Of a stretch of DNA of 64,000 nt, positions 33,384 to 41,532 are shown one piece after another. Numbering within the stretch: position 1 is the stretch's first letter; the number at the start of each line of letters is the position of its first letter. The DNA is from Flexilinea flocculi (GTDB lineage: Bacteria > Chloroflexota > Anaerolineae > Anaerolineales > Anaerolineaceae), in contig NZ_DF968181.1 in NCBI RefSeq assembly GCF_001192795.1, positions 710,342 to 774,341 of the forward strand, in the 5' to 3' direction. Position numbers and translations under genes: made by a program. The notes under the pieces were generated by a model that saw only the letters and a list, made by a program, of their open reading frames with translations, did not search any database and was not told the DNA's origin.

Positions 33384-34313
33384 ATGAAAAAACGTATCAT
33401 ATTCGGAATTCTTCTTCCTGTATTTCTTTTCATAGTCCAATTCTCTGAAGTTTCATCACAGACAAATACTGAATCCAGGATCATAATGGATGATTTGGGT
33501 CGGGAAGTGGTAGTGAAAACTCCTATTCAATCCGTTGTTTCTTTGGCTGCTTCCAATACCGAAATTTTATGCGCGATCGGTCTATGTGACCGCATTGTCG
33601 GGGTCGATTATTCTTCGGATTATCCGGAGGAAATCAAAGAGGTTGAAAAAATAACGAATTTTGATATGTCGATTAACCTGGAAAAGATTCTCTCGTTAAA
33701 CCCGGATTTTGTTCTGACTGCGGAATTGACATCCATGGATCAGATTCGATCAATCGAAGCACTTGGGATACCCGTCTATTACCTGCAGAATCCTGAAAGT
33801 ATTGACGATTTACCGGCTCACATTGAAAAAGTGGGGAAAATTACCGGTCAAGTCGAGGAAGCGCAAATAGTAGCAAACGAATTGGACAAACGAATCAATG
33901 CAGTTGATGATCTGCTTGCTGATTGTGATGCTGGTAATCCATCGGTGTTTTATGAAATCGATTCGACAGATCCGATTAAACCCTGGACAACAAGCAGCGG
34001 AACATTTATTGATAATATGATCTCTAAGGCGGGAGGCACAAATGTCGCGGCGGATTTAGTCGGCTTGTATGTGCAGATCAGTCTGGAATATTTAATGATC
34101 AGTGATCCGGATTTCATAATACTTGGAGACAGCAAAGCCGGAATTACAGCTGATTCCGTGGCACAGCGAACGGGGTGGAACGAGTTGAAAGCGGTGCAGA
34201 ACAACGCGGTATTTGAATTTAATGATGATCTGGGATCCCGACCAGGTCCCAGACTGGTTGATGGTTTGGAACAGCTTGCAAAAATCCTTCATCCCGAATG
34301 TTTTTCAAAATGA
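33384..34313 (+). CDS. Cobalamin/siderophore-type ABC transporter substrate-binding protein (BtuF-like)
   Basis: A 309-residue extracytoplasmic binding protein of the PF01497 group, which binds B12 or iron-siderophores. The start ATG 33384 has GAGGAG upstream and gives a signal peptide (MKKRIIFGILLPVFLFIVQF). A longer frame begins upstream at the riboswitch terminator. No lipobox cysteine is seen. Typical blocks are VVSLAASNTEILCAIGLCDR, VGVDYSSDYPEE and NLEKILSLNPDFVL. The cobalamin riboswitch 100 bp upstream makes B12 or a B12 precursor the likely ligand. It is the first gene of a three-gene operon with permease and ATPase. Confidence 0.92.
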   Translation: MKKRIIFGILLPVFLFIVQFSEVSSQTNTESRIIMDDLGREVVVKTPIQSVVSLAASNTEILCAIGLCDRIVGVDYSSDYPEEIKEVEKITNFDMSINLEKILSLNPDFVLTAELTSMDQIRSIEALGIPVYYLQNPESIDDLPAHIEKVGKITGQVEEAQIVANELDKRINAVDDLLADCDAGNPSVFYEIDSTDPIKPWTTSSGTFIDNMISKAGGTNVAADLVGLYVQISLEYLMISDPDFIILGDSKAGITADSVAQRTGWNELKAVQNNAVFEFNDDLGSRPGPRLVDGLEQLAKILHPECFSK

Positions 34314-35368
34314 GATCATTTGCCGCAAGCAACCATGACAAAGGCAGTCGAGCCAGAATATTAGGGTTTTCCCTGGCTGTTTTCTTATTGTCTGGTTTTA
34401 TTATCAGCGTTTTTATCGGGAGTGTGTCTTTTCAATTCGGAGATATTCTGCGGGTTATTCAGTTAAAACTATTCGGCGACGAGATCCCCAGTAATTTGGC
34501 TTCTTTGGAAAAAATTTTATTCTCATTGCGGATTCCACGGACATTGCTCATGACATTTATCGGAGCAGCGTTGGCGTGCAGCGGAGCATCTTACCAGGGT
34601 TTGTTTCGGAATCCATTGGCTGATCCCTTCCTTATTGGGGTTTCATCCGGAGCCAGTCTGGGCGCCGTAATTTCCATGTCCGTTCATTGGACATATTTTC
34701 GCATTGGTTTATGGATGACTCCAATTCTCTCATTCCTTTTTGCGTTGATCACCGTTTTTATAGTGTTTTATCTGGGTCGGATTGGCGGATCCTTAAATAC
34801 TTCCGGTCTGATTTTATCCGGTGTGGCAGTGAATGCTTTTGCTTCTGCAATCACCTATTCCTGGATTCTGATTTCCAGCAATGAAGTTCGACATTCTTTA
34901 TCCTGGATGTTAGGTGGAATTTATCAGAGTGGTTGGGAATCTTTAATGATTGTAATTCCGATTATGGTGATTGGAATGGCAGGACAATGGAGTTTAGCGT
35001 ATCCGCTAAATATCCTTCAATTTGGCGATGAGCAGGCGTCTCAGCTTGGTGTTAACGTTCATCAAATTCGAAGAAGGATTATCTTTTTTTCGACACTGAC
35101 GACTGCCGCGGCAATTTCTTTCTCAGGCATAATCGGATTTGTCGGACTTATCGTTCCACATACGATTCGTCTGGTATGCGGATCGGATTATCGTAGGTTG
35201 ATTCCGCTCTCAATTCTTGGAGGAGCTTTTTTCTTGTTAACGGCAGATGTAATCTCCCGCTGGATTATTGCGCCGCAGGAGCTACCGGTGGGAATCATTA
35301 CAGCCATTACTGGAGCGCCATTCTTCCTTTGGCTTCTGCAGCGCTCGAAACACAAGGATGTTTTGTAA
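34310..35368 (+). CDS. Cobalamin-type ABC transporter permease (FecCD/BtuC family)
   Basis: Polytopic permease of about 352 residues with the roughly ten membrane helices of the FecCD family. ALACSGASYQGLFRNPLADP, the L/F-rich helices, and GFVGLIVPHTIRLVCGSDYR (the loop that contacts the ATPase) are family marks. ATG 34310 overlaps the preceding stop (ATGA). An ATG at 34298 is also possible; neither has a clear ribosome-binding site, so coupling to upstream translation is likely. The ATPase gene starts inside its stop codon (TAATG). Confidence 0.94.
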   Translation: MRSFAASNHDKGSRARILGFSLAVFLLSGFIISVFIGSVSFQFGDILRVIQLKLFGDEIPSNLASLEKILFSLRIPRTLLMTFIGAALACSGASYQGLFRNPLADPFLIGVSSGASLGAVISMSVHWTYFRIGLWMTPILSFLFALITVFIVFYLGRIGGSLNTSGLILSGVAVNAFASAITYSWILISSNEVRHSLSWMLGGIYQSGWESLMIVIPIMVIGMAGQWSLAYPLNILQFGDEQASQLGVNVHQIRRRIIFFSTLTTAAAISFSGIIGFVGLIVPHTIRLVCGSDYRRLIPLSILGGAFFLLTADVISRWIIAPQELPVGIITAITGAPFFLWLLQRSKHKDVL

Positions 35369-36135
35369 TGCTTGAAATAAAGAATGTTTCGATTCGTTAT
35401 CTGTCGCACCTGGTCGTTCAGGATGTTTCGCTGAATTTAGTTCCTGGAAAAATAATGGCGCTGATTGGTCCTAACGGCTCCGGCAAGACGACGTTGATCC
35501 GGGGAGTAACCGGCGTCATTCCATTGGCCGCTGGAAGCATTGAATTTTCCGGGGAGGATTTAACTCCTCTTAGTGAATCCGCCAGAGCAAAGATTATCTC
35601 GGTTGTCCCACAAATATTACGACTTCCAGCCGGATTCACTGTTTTTGACACAGTCGCTTTTGGAAGAACCCCACATATTGATTGGCTTGGAAGATTAACA
35701 GAAAAAGATCATCATCTTATCGAGACAGCGATTCAGAATACTTCTGTCGGCAGTTTTCGAGATAGTGATGTGCAAAATCTCTCTGGTGGTGAGCAGCAAA
35801 GGGTTATTCTTGCAAGGGCTTTGGCTCAAAATACGCCGGTGATGATCCTGGATGAACCCACATCGCATCTGGATCTGACGTATCAGGTAGGTCTTCTTAC
35901 TACGATTCAGCGCCTTTGCCGGGAGAATAAAATTGCTATGCTGGTTGTGCTGCATGATTTGAATCTTGCTGCACGATTTGCGGATGAAATCGCAATTTTA
36001 GATCATGGAAAGATTGCCATCAGTGGCTTTCCGCAGGAAGTTTTAACAGAGGAAAATTTGTCCGCTGTCTATCATTTGCCGATGCGGATTCTTTGGCCAA
36101 ATGATAACAGTTACCCGGTAATCATTCCAAAATAA
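35368..36135 (+). CDS. Cobalamin-type ABC transporter ATP-binding protein
   Basis: A 255-residue ABC ATPase (BtuD/FecE-like). Walker A is GPNGSGKTT, the Q-loop is in VVPQILRLP, the signature is LSGGEQQRV, Walker B is VMILDEPTSHLD, and the switch histidine is in VVLHDLNLA. The true start is the ATG at 35368 overlapping the permease stop; it gives the standard MLEIKNVSIRY N-terminus. It energises import of the ligand carried by the upstream binding protein and shares the same riboswitch control. Confidence 0.94.
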   Translation: MLEIKNVSIRYLSHLVVQDVSLNLVPGKIMALIGPNGSGKTTLIRGVTGVIPLAAGSIEFSGEDLTPLSESARAKIISVVPQILRLPAGFTVFDTVAFGRTPHIDWLGRLTEKDHHLIETAIQNTSVGSFRDSDVQNLSGGEQQRVILARALAQNTPVMILDEPTSHLDLTYQVGLLTTIQRLCRENKIAMLVVLHDLNLAARFADEIAILDHGKIAISGFPQEVLTEENLSAVYHLPMRILWPNDNSYPVIIPK

Positions 36136-36161
36136 TGTTACCTTCGTCAGCATTTCAATTT

Positions 36162-36290
36162 TCCATCAGTAATTTGAAATTTGACATAGCCTTTTGAGAA
36201 AAGAATGGAATTTGTTTGATGTATTGTCTTTGCGCTGTGCGAAAAAACAATACATCAAACAAATCATATTTCTCTTTTTTCCAGTTGCTG
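36162..36290 (+). repeat. Dispersed variable-stem hairpin repeat, copy 15
   Basis: Left end CATCAGTAATTTGAAATTTG. The hairpin at 36210-36264 pairs ATTTGTTTGATGTATTGT with ACAATACATCAAACAAAT, 18 bp perfect, extended to about 24 bp with mismatches. The loop is GCGCTGTGCG-like. Right end TTTTTTCCAGTTGCTG. Confidence 0.8.
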
Positions 36291-36304
36291 ATTTTCCATA
36301 GTCA

Positions 36305-36432
36305 AAGAAAAAAGGCAGCACTTCTGATGATGACGGGGATTCTTTATGGTTCTTTTTATTTTTGTGACACGCGCAAAATAATCAGAAGATCAGATAATTC
36401 TTTTCATATTTCGAAGTACTGATATTTCAAAT
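36305..36432. repeat. Dispersed repeat, copy 16 (degenerate)
   Basis: The right end TTCATATTTCGAAGTACTG and a trailing TTCAAATCGCTG are clear. The stem is poor: CTTCTGAT near 36322 can pair with ATCAGAAG near 36380 across a long loop. Together with copy 15 it fills the gap between the importer operon and the HAD gene. Confidence 0.45.
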
Positions 36433-36463
36433 CGCTGCCTTCAAATGCGATATACTTTTTTTT

Positions 36464-37111
36464 ATGAAAATTAGAGCTTTATTTTTTGATTTGGATGAAA
36501 CTTTATATCCGTTTGGAAATAAGGTTGTTTATGTTTTAGGCGAAAGAATGAATCATTTCATTTCCGAAAAATTAAATATTTCGGAGAGTGAAGTAAAAGG
36601 ATTTCGAGATCGACTCTATCGAACGTATGGAACAACAGCCAAAGGACTTGTTGTGGAATACGGTGTTGATTTAATCGACTTCCTGAAATACAGCCATGAT
36701 ATTGATATATCCGGTTTCATTTCACCTAAGCCGGAATTAAGACAGATTCTCAACCAGATTCCACTGCGAAAGTATATTCTCACTAACGCTGATCGGTTTC
36801 ATGCAACTCGTGTATTGAAAAATCTATCGATTTTTGATTGTTTCGATGGGATTATTGATGTATTGGATGTTTTTCCGGATTGCAAGCCCAGTCCGAAGGC
36901 TTTTGAGAAAGCGCTTTGGATGACAGGTATTCAATCTGCATCGGATTGTATCTTTTTTGATGATTTCCCGCAAAATGTGGATGTTGCCCACGAGATGGGA
37001 TTTTATGCTATTCAAGTCGGCGACAGAACTCCGGCAAAATTTGCCGATTCACGGATTGACCGCATTGAAGATATGATTCATTTGGATCTGTTTAAAGAAT
37101 TCGTATTGTGA
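36464..37111 (+). CDS. HAD-family phosphatase, pyrimidine 5'-nucleotidase type
   Basis: A 215-residue haloacid-dehalogenase-fold phosphatase. HAD motif I FFDLDETLYP carries the nucleophile Asp near residue 9, motif II is the YILTNAD Thr-Asn block, motif III is KPSPKAFEKAL, and motif IV is FFDDFPQNVDVA. The DxDETLYP form and the C1 cap resemble pyrimidine 5'-nucleotidases (SDT1-like) that act on UMP or CMP, but the substrate is only inferred. Its stop overlaps the next start by 4 bp (GTGA). It therefore heads a three-gene operon with a small membrane protein and a protease. Confidence 0.87.
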   Translation: MKIRALFFDLDETLYPFGNKVVYVLGERMNHFISEKLNISESEVKGFRDRLYRTYGTTAKGLVVEYGVDLIDFLKYSHDIDISGFISPKPELRQILNQIPLRKYILTNADRFHATRVLKNLSIFDCFDGIIDVLDVFPDCKPSPKAFEKALWMTGIQSASDCIFFDDFPQNVDVAHEMGFYAIQVGDRTPAKFADSRIDRIEDMIHLDLFKEFVL

Positions 37112-37347
37112 ATCTGAAAATTGTTTTCGGTTTATTTATATTGATAGCATTTGTAGTGTCATATAATCTGGGATTGATTGCTATCTCAAGAAAAATGAAG
37201 AACCGGAAGAATCTCTTGAATATATTCGGGAAAATTAAGAAAATAAATTCTTACGAATTTTGGATGACTGATTCTGAGAAATATCAACAACTCTCCGATA
37301 AAATGCGCGGAATTGAAAAGGAAAATGGACAGGAGGACGAAGAATGA
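37108..37347 (+). CDS. Small membrane protein of unknown function
   Basis: A 79-residue protein with one N-terminal membrane segment (IVFGLFILIAFVVSYNLGLIA) and a highly charged tail (KMKNRKNLLNIFGKIKKINS, ending EDEE). It starts with GTG inside the HAD stop and its own stop overlaps the S41 protease start (ATGA), so both ends are translationally coupled. That argues that it is a real gene. No family is recognised; it might assist the membrane-anchored protease. Confidence 0.7.
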   Translation: MNLKIVFGLFILIAFVVSYNLGLIAISRKMKNRKNLLNIFGKIKKINSYEFWMTDSEKYQQLSDKMRGIEKENGQEDEE

Positions 37348-38618
37348 CACAACGTGTGATTCGAATCATTGCGATCGTTGTTATTTTTATCTGTTGTTTT
37401 GTGATGGGCTTTTGCAGCGGTTTTATTGTGGAGCGATTCCCCGATTTGGTCACGAAGATTCAAAGTTATCGGGATTACACGGGAACTGCTGAGTTTTTGA
37501 CGAAGGTTGCGACGCCTTATGCAGAGACCGAGGTCGATCAAAATGATTTATTTAAACCTTTTTGGGAAGCATGGAATCTGGTTCTTACCTATTATGTAGA
37601 TCAACCATTGGATGCAAATAGCTTAATGGAGGGAGCTATTCGTGGAATGCTGGAATCTTTGGGAGATCCGCATACCCGATATTCCGATCCGGAAAGCTAT
37701 CAGAAGGAGGTTGAATACATGTCCGGAGAGGAATATGAAGGCATCGGTGCCTGGGTTGATGTCACGGGTGAATTTGTCGAAATCTCTTCTCCGATGATCG
37801 GTTCTCCGGCAGAAAAAGCGGGTTTGAAGCCGCATGATCTTGTTATCGCCATCAATGGAGAAGATATGACCGGGATAGATCCCAGCGATGCGTTGCAAAA
37901 AATATTAGGACCAAAGGGAACTACAGTGACACTGACGATCCGAAGGGAAGGTGTCGATCCTTTTGATGTGACAATTGCAAGAGAAGCCATTATTACGCCG
38001 ATGGTGATTTCAAAAATGCTTGAGGAAAATATTGCGTATGTTCAGTTGACGCAATTTGGCGATCTCACCGTAGAAGAGCTACGTCAGGCATTAGATGATT
38101 TGATTCCGAAGAACCCCAAAGGATTGATATTGGATTTACGGAATAACGGCGGTGGTTTTGTCAATACCTGTGTTGATGTTGCGTCTGAATTTTTACCGGA
38201 AAAGAAAAAAGTATTAACTGAGAAAGATGGCGATGGTAAGGAAACGGATTATATGACGCAGTCGTATGGCGGTCGTGCGTTGGATATTCCGATGGTTGTA
38301 TTAGGAAACGAAGGAACAGCTTCGGCTTCAGAAATTTTAATTGGAGCGCTTCAGTATTATGAGCGCGCTGTTTTTATCGGAGTGAAAACCTATGGTAAGG
38401 GTTCAATGCAGATTCAACCGAAGTTATCCAATGGCGGGGCTGTTTCTGTTACCATTGCAAAATGGTATACACCTGGGGGTGAGTTGATTGACGGCGTTGG
38501 AATTGAACCCGATATTCCTGTCGAGATTACTGATGCTGATATCGAAAACGGAATTGATACGCAATTGGATCAAGCGATTGAGTATCTACTGAAAAATGAC
38601 AAAACGGAAAGTCTGTAG
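37344..38618 (+). CDS. S41-family C-terminal processing peptidase
   Basis: A 424-residue secreted or membrane-anchored protease of the CtpA/Prc family. A hydrophobic N-terminal segment (IIAIVVIFICCFVMGFCSGF) is followed by a PDZ domain (about residues 125-215, GIGAWVDVTGEFVEISSPMI and GLKPHDLVIAINGED) and the S41 domain. The catalytic Ser327 in EGTASASEI and Lys352 in TYGKGSMQ are 25 residues apart, as in characterised CtpB and Prc. The substrate is unknown; such enzymes trim C-termini of exported proteins. It is the third gene of the operon with the HAD phosphatase and the small membrane protein. Confidence 0.93.
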   Translation: MTQRVIRIIAIVVIFICCFVMGFCSGFIVERFPDLVTKIQSYRDYTGTAEFLTKVATPYAETEVDQNDLFKPFWEAWNLVLTYYVDQPLDANSLMEGAIRGMLESLGDPHTRYSDPESYQKEVEYMSGEEYEGIGAWVDVTGEFVEISSPMIGSPAEKAGLKPHDLVIAINGEDMTGIDPSDALQKILGPKGTTVTLTIRREGVDPFDVTIAREAIITPMVISKMLEENIAYVQLTQFGDLTVEELRQALDDLIPKNPKGLILDLRNNGGGFVNTCVDVASEFLPEKKKVLTEKDGDGKETDYMTQSYGGRALDIPMVVLGNEGTASASEILIGALQYYERAVFIGVKTYGKGSMQIQPKLSNGGAVSVTIAKWYTPGGELIDGVGIEPDIPVEITDADIENGIDTQLDQAIEYLLKNDKTESL

Positions 38619-38639
38619 CCTGAATAAATAATCAAATAT

Positions 38640-38714
38640 CGCAATTCGAAATATGGGAAGGATGATTTGTCAGCAATTCGAGATTCGGACCGATCTGTAT
38701 TTCGAATTGCTGAT
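38640..38714. repeat. Dispersed repeat, copy 17 (no hairpin, stacked ends)
   Basis: Three ends stand close together: CGCAATTCGAAATATGGG at 38640, CAGCAATTCGAGATTCGG near 38671, and the inverted GTATTTCGAATTGCTG ending at 38713. No stem-loop lies between them. It looks like collapsed or nested copies. Confidence 0.6.
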
Positions 38715-38775
38715 GTCATAAACAGATTCGATTTTTCATCAAATATGTACACAAAACGGTATAATAAGGCGTCAA

Positions 38776-38900
38776 TGATTTGTAATATAGGAATGATGAA
38801 AAATTGTTGCGTGGTTTTTCCATCGAGCGTATAAATGACGTAACATCCATCTTTCTTTCTTTTTTTATAAGGGTTTTCCGAAAAAGTGATAAAAATCAGC
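38776..38900 (-). repeat. Dispersed repeat, copy 18 (reversed, weak hairpin)
   Basis: Left end TTTGTAATATAGGAATGA. A weak hairpin at 38805-38845 pairs TGTTGCGT with ACGTAACA-like sequence, with mismatches. The long right flank TTTCTTTCTTTTTTTATAAG places it in reverse orientation. Confidence 0.5.
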
Positions 38901-38960
38901 AAAAAATCGAGTTTATTATCCTCGCAAAGCAAAAAAAATGTATTAAATCTGTTAAAACGT

Positions 38961-38990
38961 TTGACAATAGCAATTTATTGAGAGTATAAT
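38961..38990 (+). promoter_or_regulatory. Sigma-70-type promoter of the S1-domain gene
   Basis: TTGACA at 38961-38966 and TATAAT at 38985-38990 are separated by 18 bp. Transcription would begin near 38997, about 37 bp before the start codon. Confidence 0.87.
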
Positions 38991-39033
38991 CAAAAATTGC
39001 GAATATTATTAATTGGAGATCGGTAAATAAAAT

Positions 39034-39999
39034 ATGGAACAATCTGTATCACCTGAAGAAAAAAAAGATTTTGAAGAAAACATTGAAGAGGTGAATGAAG
39101 TTATTAATTCTTTTGACGAAGAATCAGAAACTTCTGATGAGGCTGTTGAAGACGGCAAAAATGGCGGAGTGAAGATTAAAGAACAGTTCACTGGAAAGGT
39201 TCTGAAGTTAAGCCTCGCCGGTGCATTAATTGATATTGGAAAAGAAATTCCCGCTGTCATTCATATTTCTCAGATTCCTCGTCCTGAGGGAAAAGAGAGT
39301 TCAAACAACATTCATGAATTTCTTGAAGTTGGCCAGGAAGTCAATGTTTGGGTGAAAAAAGTCAAAGACGGCCGTATTGAGCTGACAATGATCAAACCCC
39401 TTGATTTGGAATGGCGTGAAATTAAGAAAGACATGGTTGTAAAGGGAACTGTCGTCCGAATGGAGAAATTTGGCGTTTTTGTCGAAATTGGTGCAGAACG
39501 CCCTGGTTTAGTCCATATCAGTGAAATGGCACACAGCTATGTTCGTCAGCCATCAGATCTCCTCAAAGAAGGTGATGAGATTGAAGCTCAAATACTGGAA
39601 GTAAATCGACGTAAGAAACAGATCAAACTCAGTATGAAGGCATTACAACCGGAACCGGAAGTCAAAGAAAAAGAAGAAACGATTCAACCAGTTCCTGCCC
39701 GACCGACCAGTGCACGAGCGCAGCAGCTCAAAGAAGGAAAAGTTGCAGAACAGGGTGACAAAGCTCCTCGCCGCCAAAAGAAAAGCAATAAAAAACGCGA
39801 AGAAATAAACAGTGAAGGAATTTCTTTCAGCTTCAGCGATGAAACTACTACAGAAGCCGAACCGACCGCGATGGAAATTGCTATCCGTGAAGCGATGGAA
39901 AAAGCCAAAGCCAGAAATAAATCTGAAAACAAGAAAAAAGGCAGTATCTCCCAGGAACAACAAGATCTTCTTGCAAGGACATTAAACAACAAAGCATAA
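39034..39999 (+). CDS. S1 RNA-binding-domain protein (ribosomal protein S1-like)
   Basis: A 321-residue protein with two S1 domains: about 50-117 (FTGKVLKLSLAGALIDIGKE) and about 132-200 (VVKGTVVRMEKFGVFVEIGA, GLVHISEMAH). An acidic N-terminal stretch and a long basic, Lys/Glu-rich, mostly disordered tail flank them. It is shorter than the four- to six-repeat S1 of E. coli but similar to the two- or three-repeat S1-like proteins of several other phyla. It probably helps mRNA binding on the ribosome. It has its own strong promoter and terminator, so it is a single-gene unit. Confidence 0.88.
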   Translation: MEQSVSPEEKKDFEENIEEVNEVINSFDEESETSDEAVEDGKNGGVKIKEQFTGKVLKLSLAGALIDIGKEIPAVIHISQIPRPEGKESSNNIHEFLEVGQEVNVWVKKVKDGRIELTMIKPLDLEWREIKKDMVVKGTVVRMEKFGVFVEIGAERPGLVHISEMAHSYVRQPSDLLKEGDEIEAQILEVNRRKKQIKLSMKALQPEPEVKEKEETIQPVPARPTSARAQQLKEGKVAEQGDKAPRRQKKSNKKREEINSEGISFSFSDETTTEAEPTAMEIAIREAMEKAKARNKSENKKKGSISQEQQDLLARTLNNKA

Positions 40000-40036
40000 A
40001 AAGATTGGATTCTCTCAAAGAAAACCATCTCCAAAT

Positions 40037-40065
40037 AAAACACCGACTTATGCCGGTGTTTTTGT
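40037..40065 (+). terminator. Intrinsic terminator of the S1-domain gene
   Basis: AAAACACCG pairs with CGGTGTTTT around an ACTTATGC loop, followed by further T. It lies 38 bp after the stop. Confidence 0.88.
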
Positions 40066-40188
40066 TTAAAACGAAAGTTTTTTTGTTATTTACGATTTAT
40101 TCAAATCGCTGAAATTACTGTGGAAATAATGATTCAATCGAAAATGATTTATAATTTCCTGAAAATTACCATTCAGCGGATTGATATT

Positions 40189-41301
40189 ATGTCTTACGAT
40201 CGAATTGTCATTAAAATTGGAACATCAACAATAACAAACGGATCATCGAATGTGGATATGCCCAAATTGATTGATCTAACGCGCCAGATCAGTTGGATGA
40301 TGCATCGTGGTATTCAGGTTACATTGGTATCCTCCGGCGCAGTAGCAGCCGGACGAGAAATACTGAATTTTCCGCATCTTTCAAAACATATACCAGGCAA
40401 ACAGATGTTGTCCGCAATTGGTCAGCCACGATTAATGTCAATCTACATGGAATTGTTTCGCATGTATGGTATTGTTGTTTCTCAGATTTTACTGACACGT
40501 AGTGATTTTACTAATCGAAAAAGTTACCTGAACGCACGAAATACATTGGATGGATTACTGAGTCAAAACGTACTTCCGGTCATCAATGAAAATGACACCA
40601 TTGCTACAGATGAAATCCGTCTCGGAGACAATGATACAATGTCCGCTTTCGTATCCGGATTGATCGGAGCTGATTTGCTCGTTTTATTGACAGATCAGGA
40701 TGGTTTGTTTGATTCAAATCCTGAGACGGACGCTAAAGCCAAAGTGATCAAAACAATTGATTCAGTTGAAATCCCTCCTGCAGTATGGGAAGCAGCCGGG
40801 GGCTCTGCAAGCGGGTTGGGAACTGGCGGAATGATCACAAAAGTCCGGGCAGCGGATATTGCCAGGAGAATGGGTACTTCCATTATGATTGCCAATGGAA
40901 AAGTTCCGGATATTCTGATTCGAATTGCTGCAGGGGAACGATTTGGTACGGTTTTCCGTCCGACCAATACCGTGTTGGAAAGCAAAAAGAGATTTTTACT
41001 GACCGGATTTCGCTCCAATAATGCATCCATCCGCGTAGATAACGGCGCGGTCAAAGCAATTCTCTCGGGGAAAAGTCTGCTTCCAGCCGGAATCAAAGAA
41101 GTTACCGGAGAATTTGATCGCGGCGATACTGTACGTATGATTGGACCGGATGGACACGAATTCGCTGTCGGTATGGTAAATTATGCATCAAATGATCTTC
41201 AAAAAATTATCGGATTAAAAGCAAATGAAATTGAAGGGACTCTTGGGTATACCTTTGCGGATGAGGTCATACACCATGATTTCATGATTGTAGATCAATG
41301 A
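40189..41301 (+). CDS. proB: Glutamate 5-kinase
   Basis: Phosphorylates glutamate in the first step of proline synthesis. The chosen ATG at 40189 gives 370 residues beginning MSYDRIVIKIGTSTIT, the standard ProB start and length. An upstream ATG at 40120 would add 23 unrelated residues. The amino-acid-kinase core shows SSGAVAAGREIL, LTRSDFTNRKSYLNARNTL and the substrate block INENDTIATDEIRLGDNDTM. The PUA domain follows at the C-terminus (AILSGKSLLPAGIKEV). The product feeds ProA, encoded 230 bp downstream with a repeat copy between. Confidence 0.94.
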   Translation: MSYDRIVIKIGTSTITNGSSNVDMPKLIDLTRQISWMMHRGIQVTLVSSGAVAAGREILNFPHLSKHIPGKQMLSAIGQPRLMSIYMELFRMYGIVVSQILLTRSDFTNRKSYLNARNTLDGLLSQNVLPVINENDTIATDEIRLGDNDTMSAFVSGLIGADLLVLLTDQDGLFDSNPETDAKAKVIKTIDSVEIPPAVWEAAGGSASGLGTGGMITKVRAADIARRMGTSIMIANGKVPDILIRIAAGERFGTVFRPTNTVLESKKRFLLTGFRSNNASIRVDNGAVKAILSGKSLLPAGIKEVTGEFDRGDTVRMIGPDGHEFAVGMVNYASNDLQKIIGLKANEIEGTLGYTFADEVIHHDFMIVDQ

Positions 41302-41304
41302 TTC

Positions 41305-41425
41305 AATAATTAAAAATTTTATTAACCCATTGGAGAAAAAAGAGAAAATTCGTTGTGCTGTTTTTACTCGGAGCAAAAAAACAATACAACGACAATAGTT
41401 TGTTCTATATTAAGAATTGCTTGTT
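41305..41425 (+). repeat. Dispersed variable-stem hairpin repeat, copy 19
   Basis: The flank CATTGGAGAAAAAAGAGAAAATT is typical. The hairpin at 41351-41391 pairs CGTTGTGCTGTTTTT with AAAAACAATACAACG, 13 of 15. It lies between proB and proA, a pair that would normally be transcribed together. Confidence 0.78.
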
Positions 41426-41532
41426 CTTGAAAAAAATTCGCATAATATTTTCATCCAAAATATACGGATGGCGATTGATAGTATCGTGATGTTTACAGCA
41501 TTTCGATTTGGAGAAAGGATCGGAGCAGAATA

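Noticed and set aside
36216-36422. Open frames through repeat hairpins (also at 9937, 44491 and 56139)
   Set aside because: Their sequences are translations of repeat arms and flanks, differ between copies and lack start signals.
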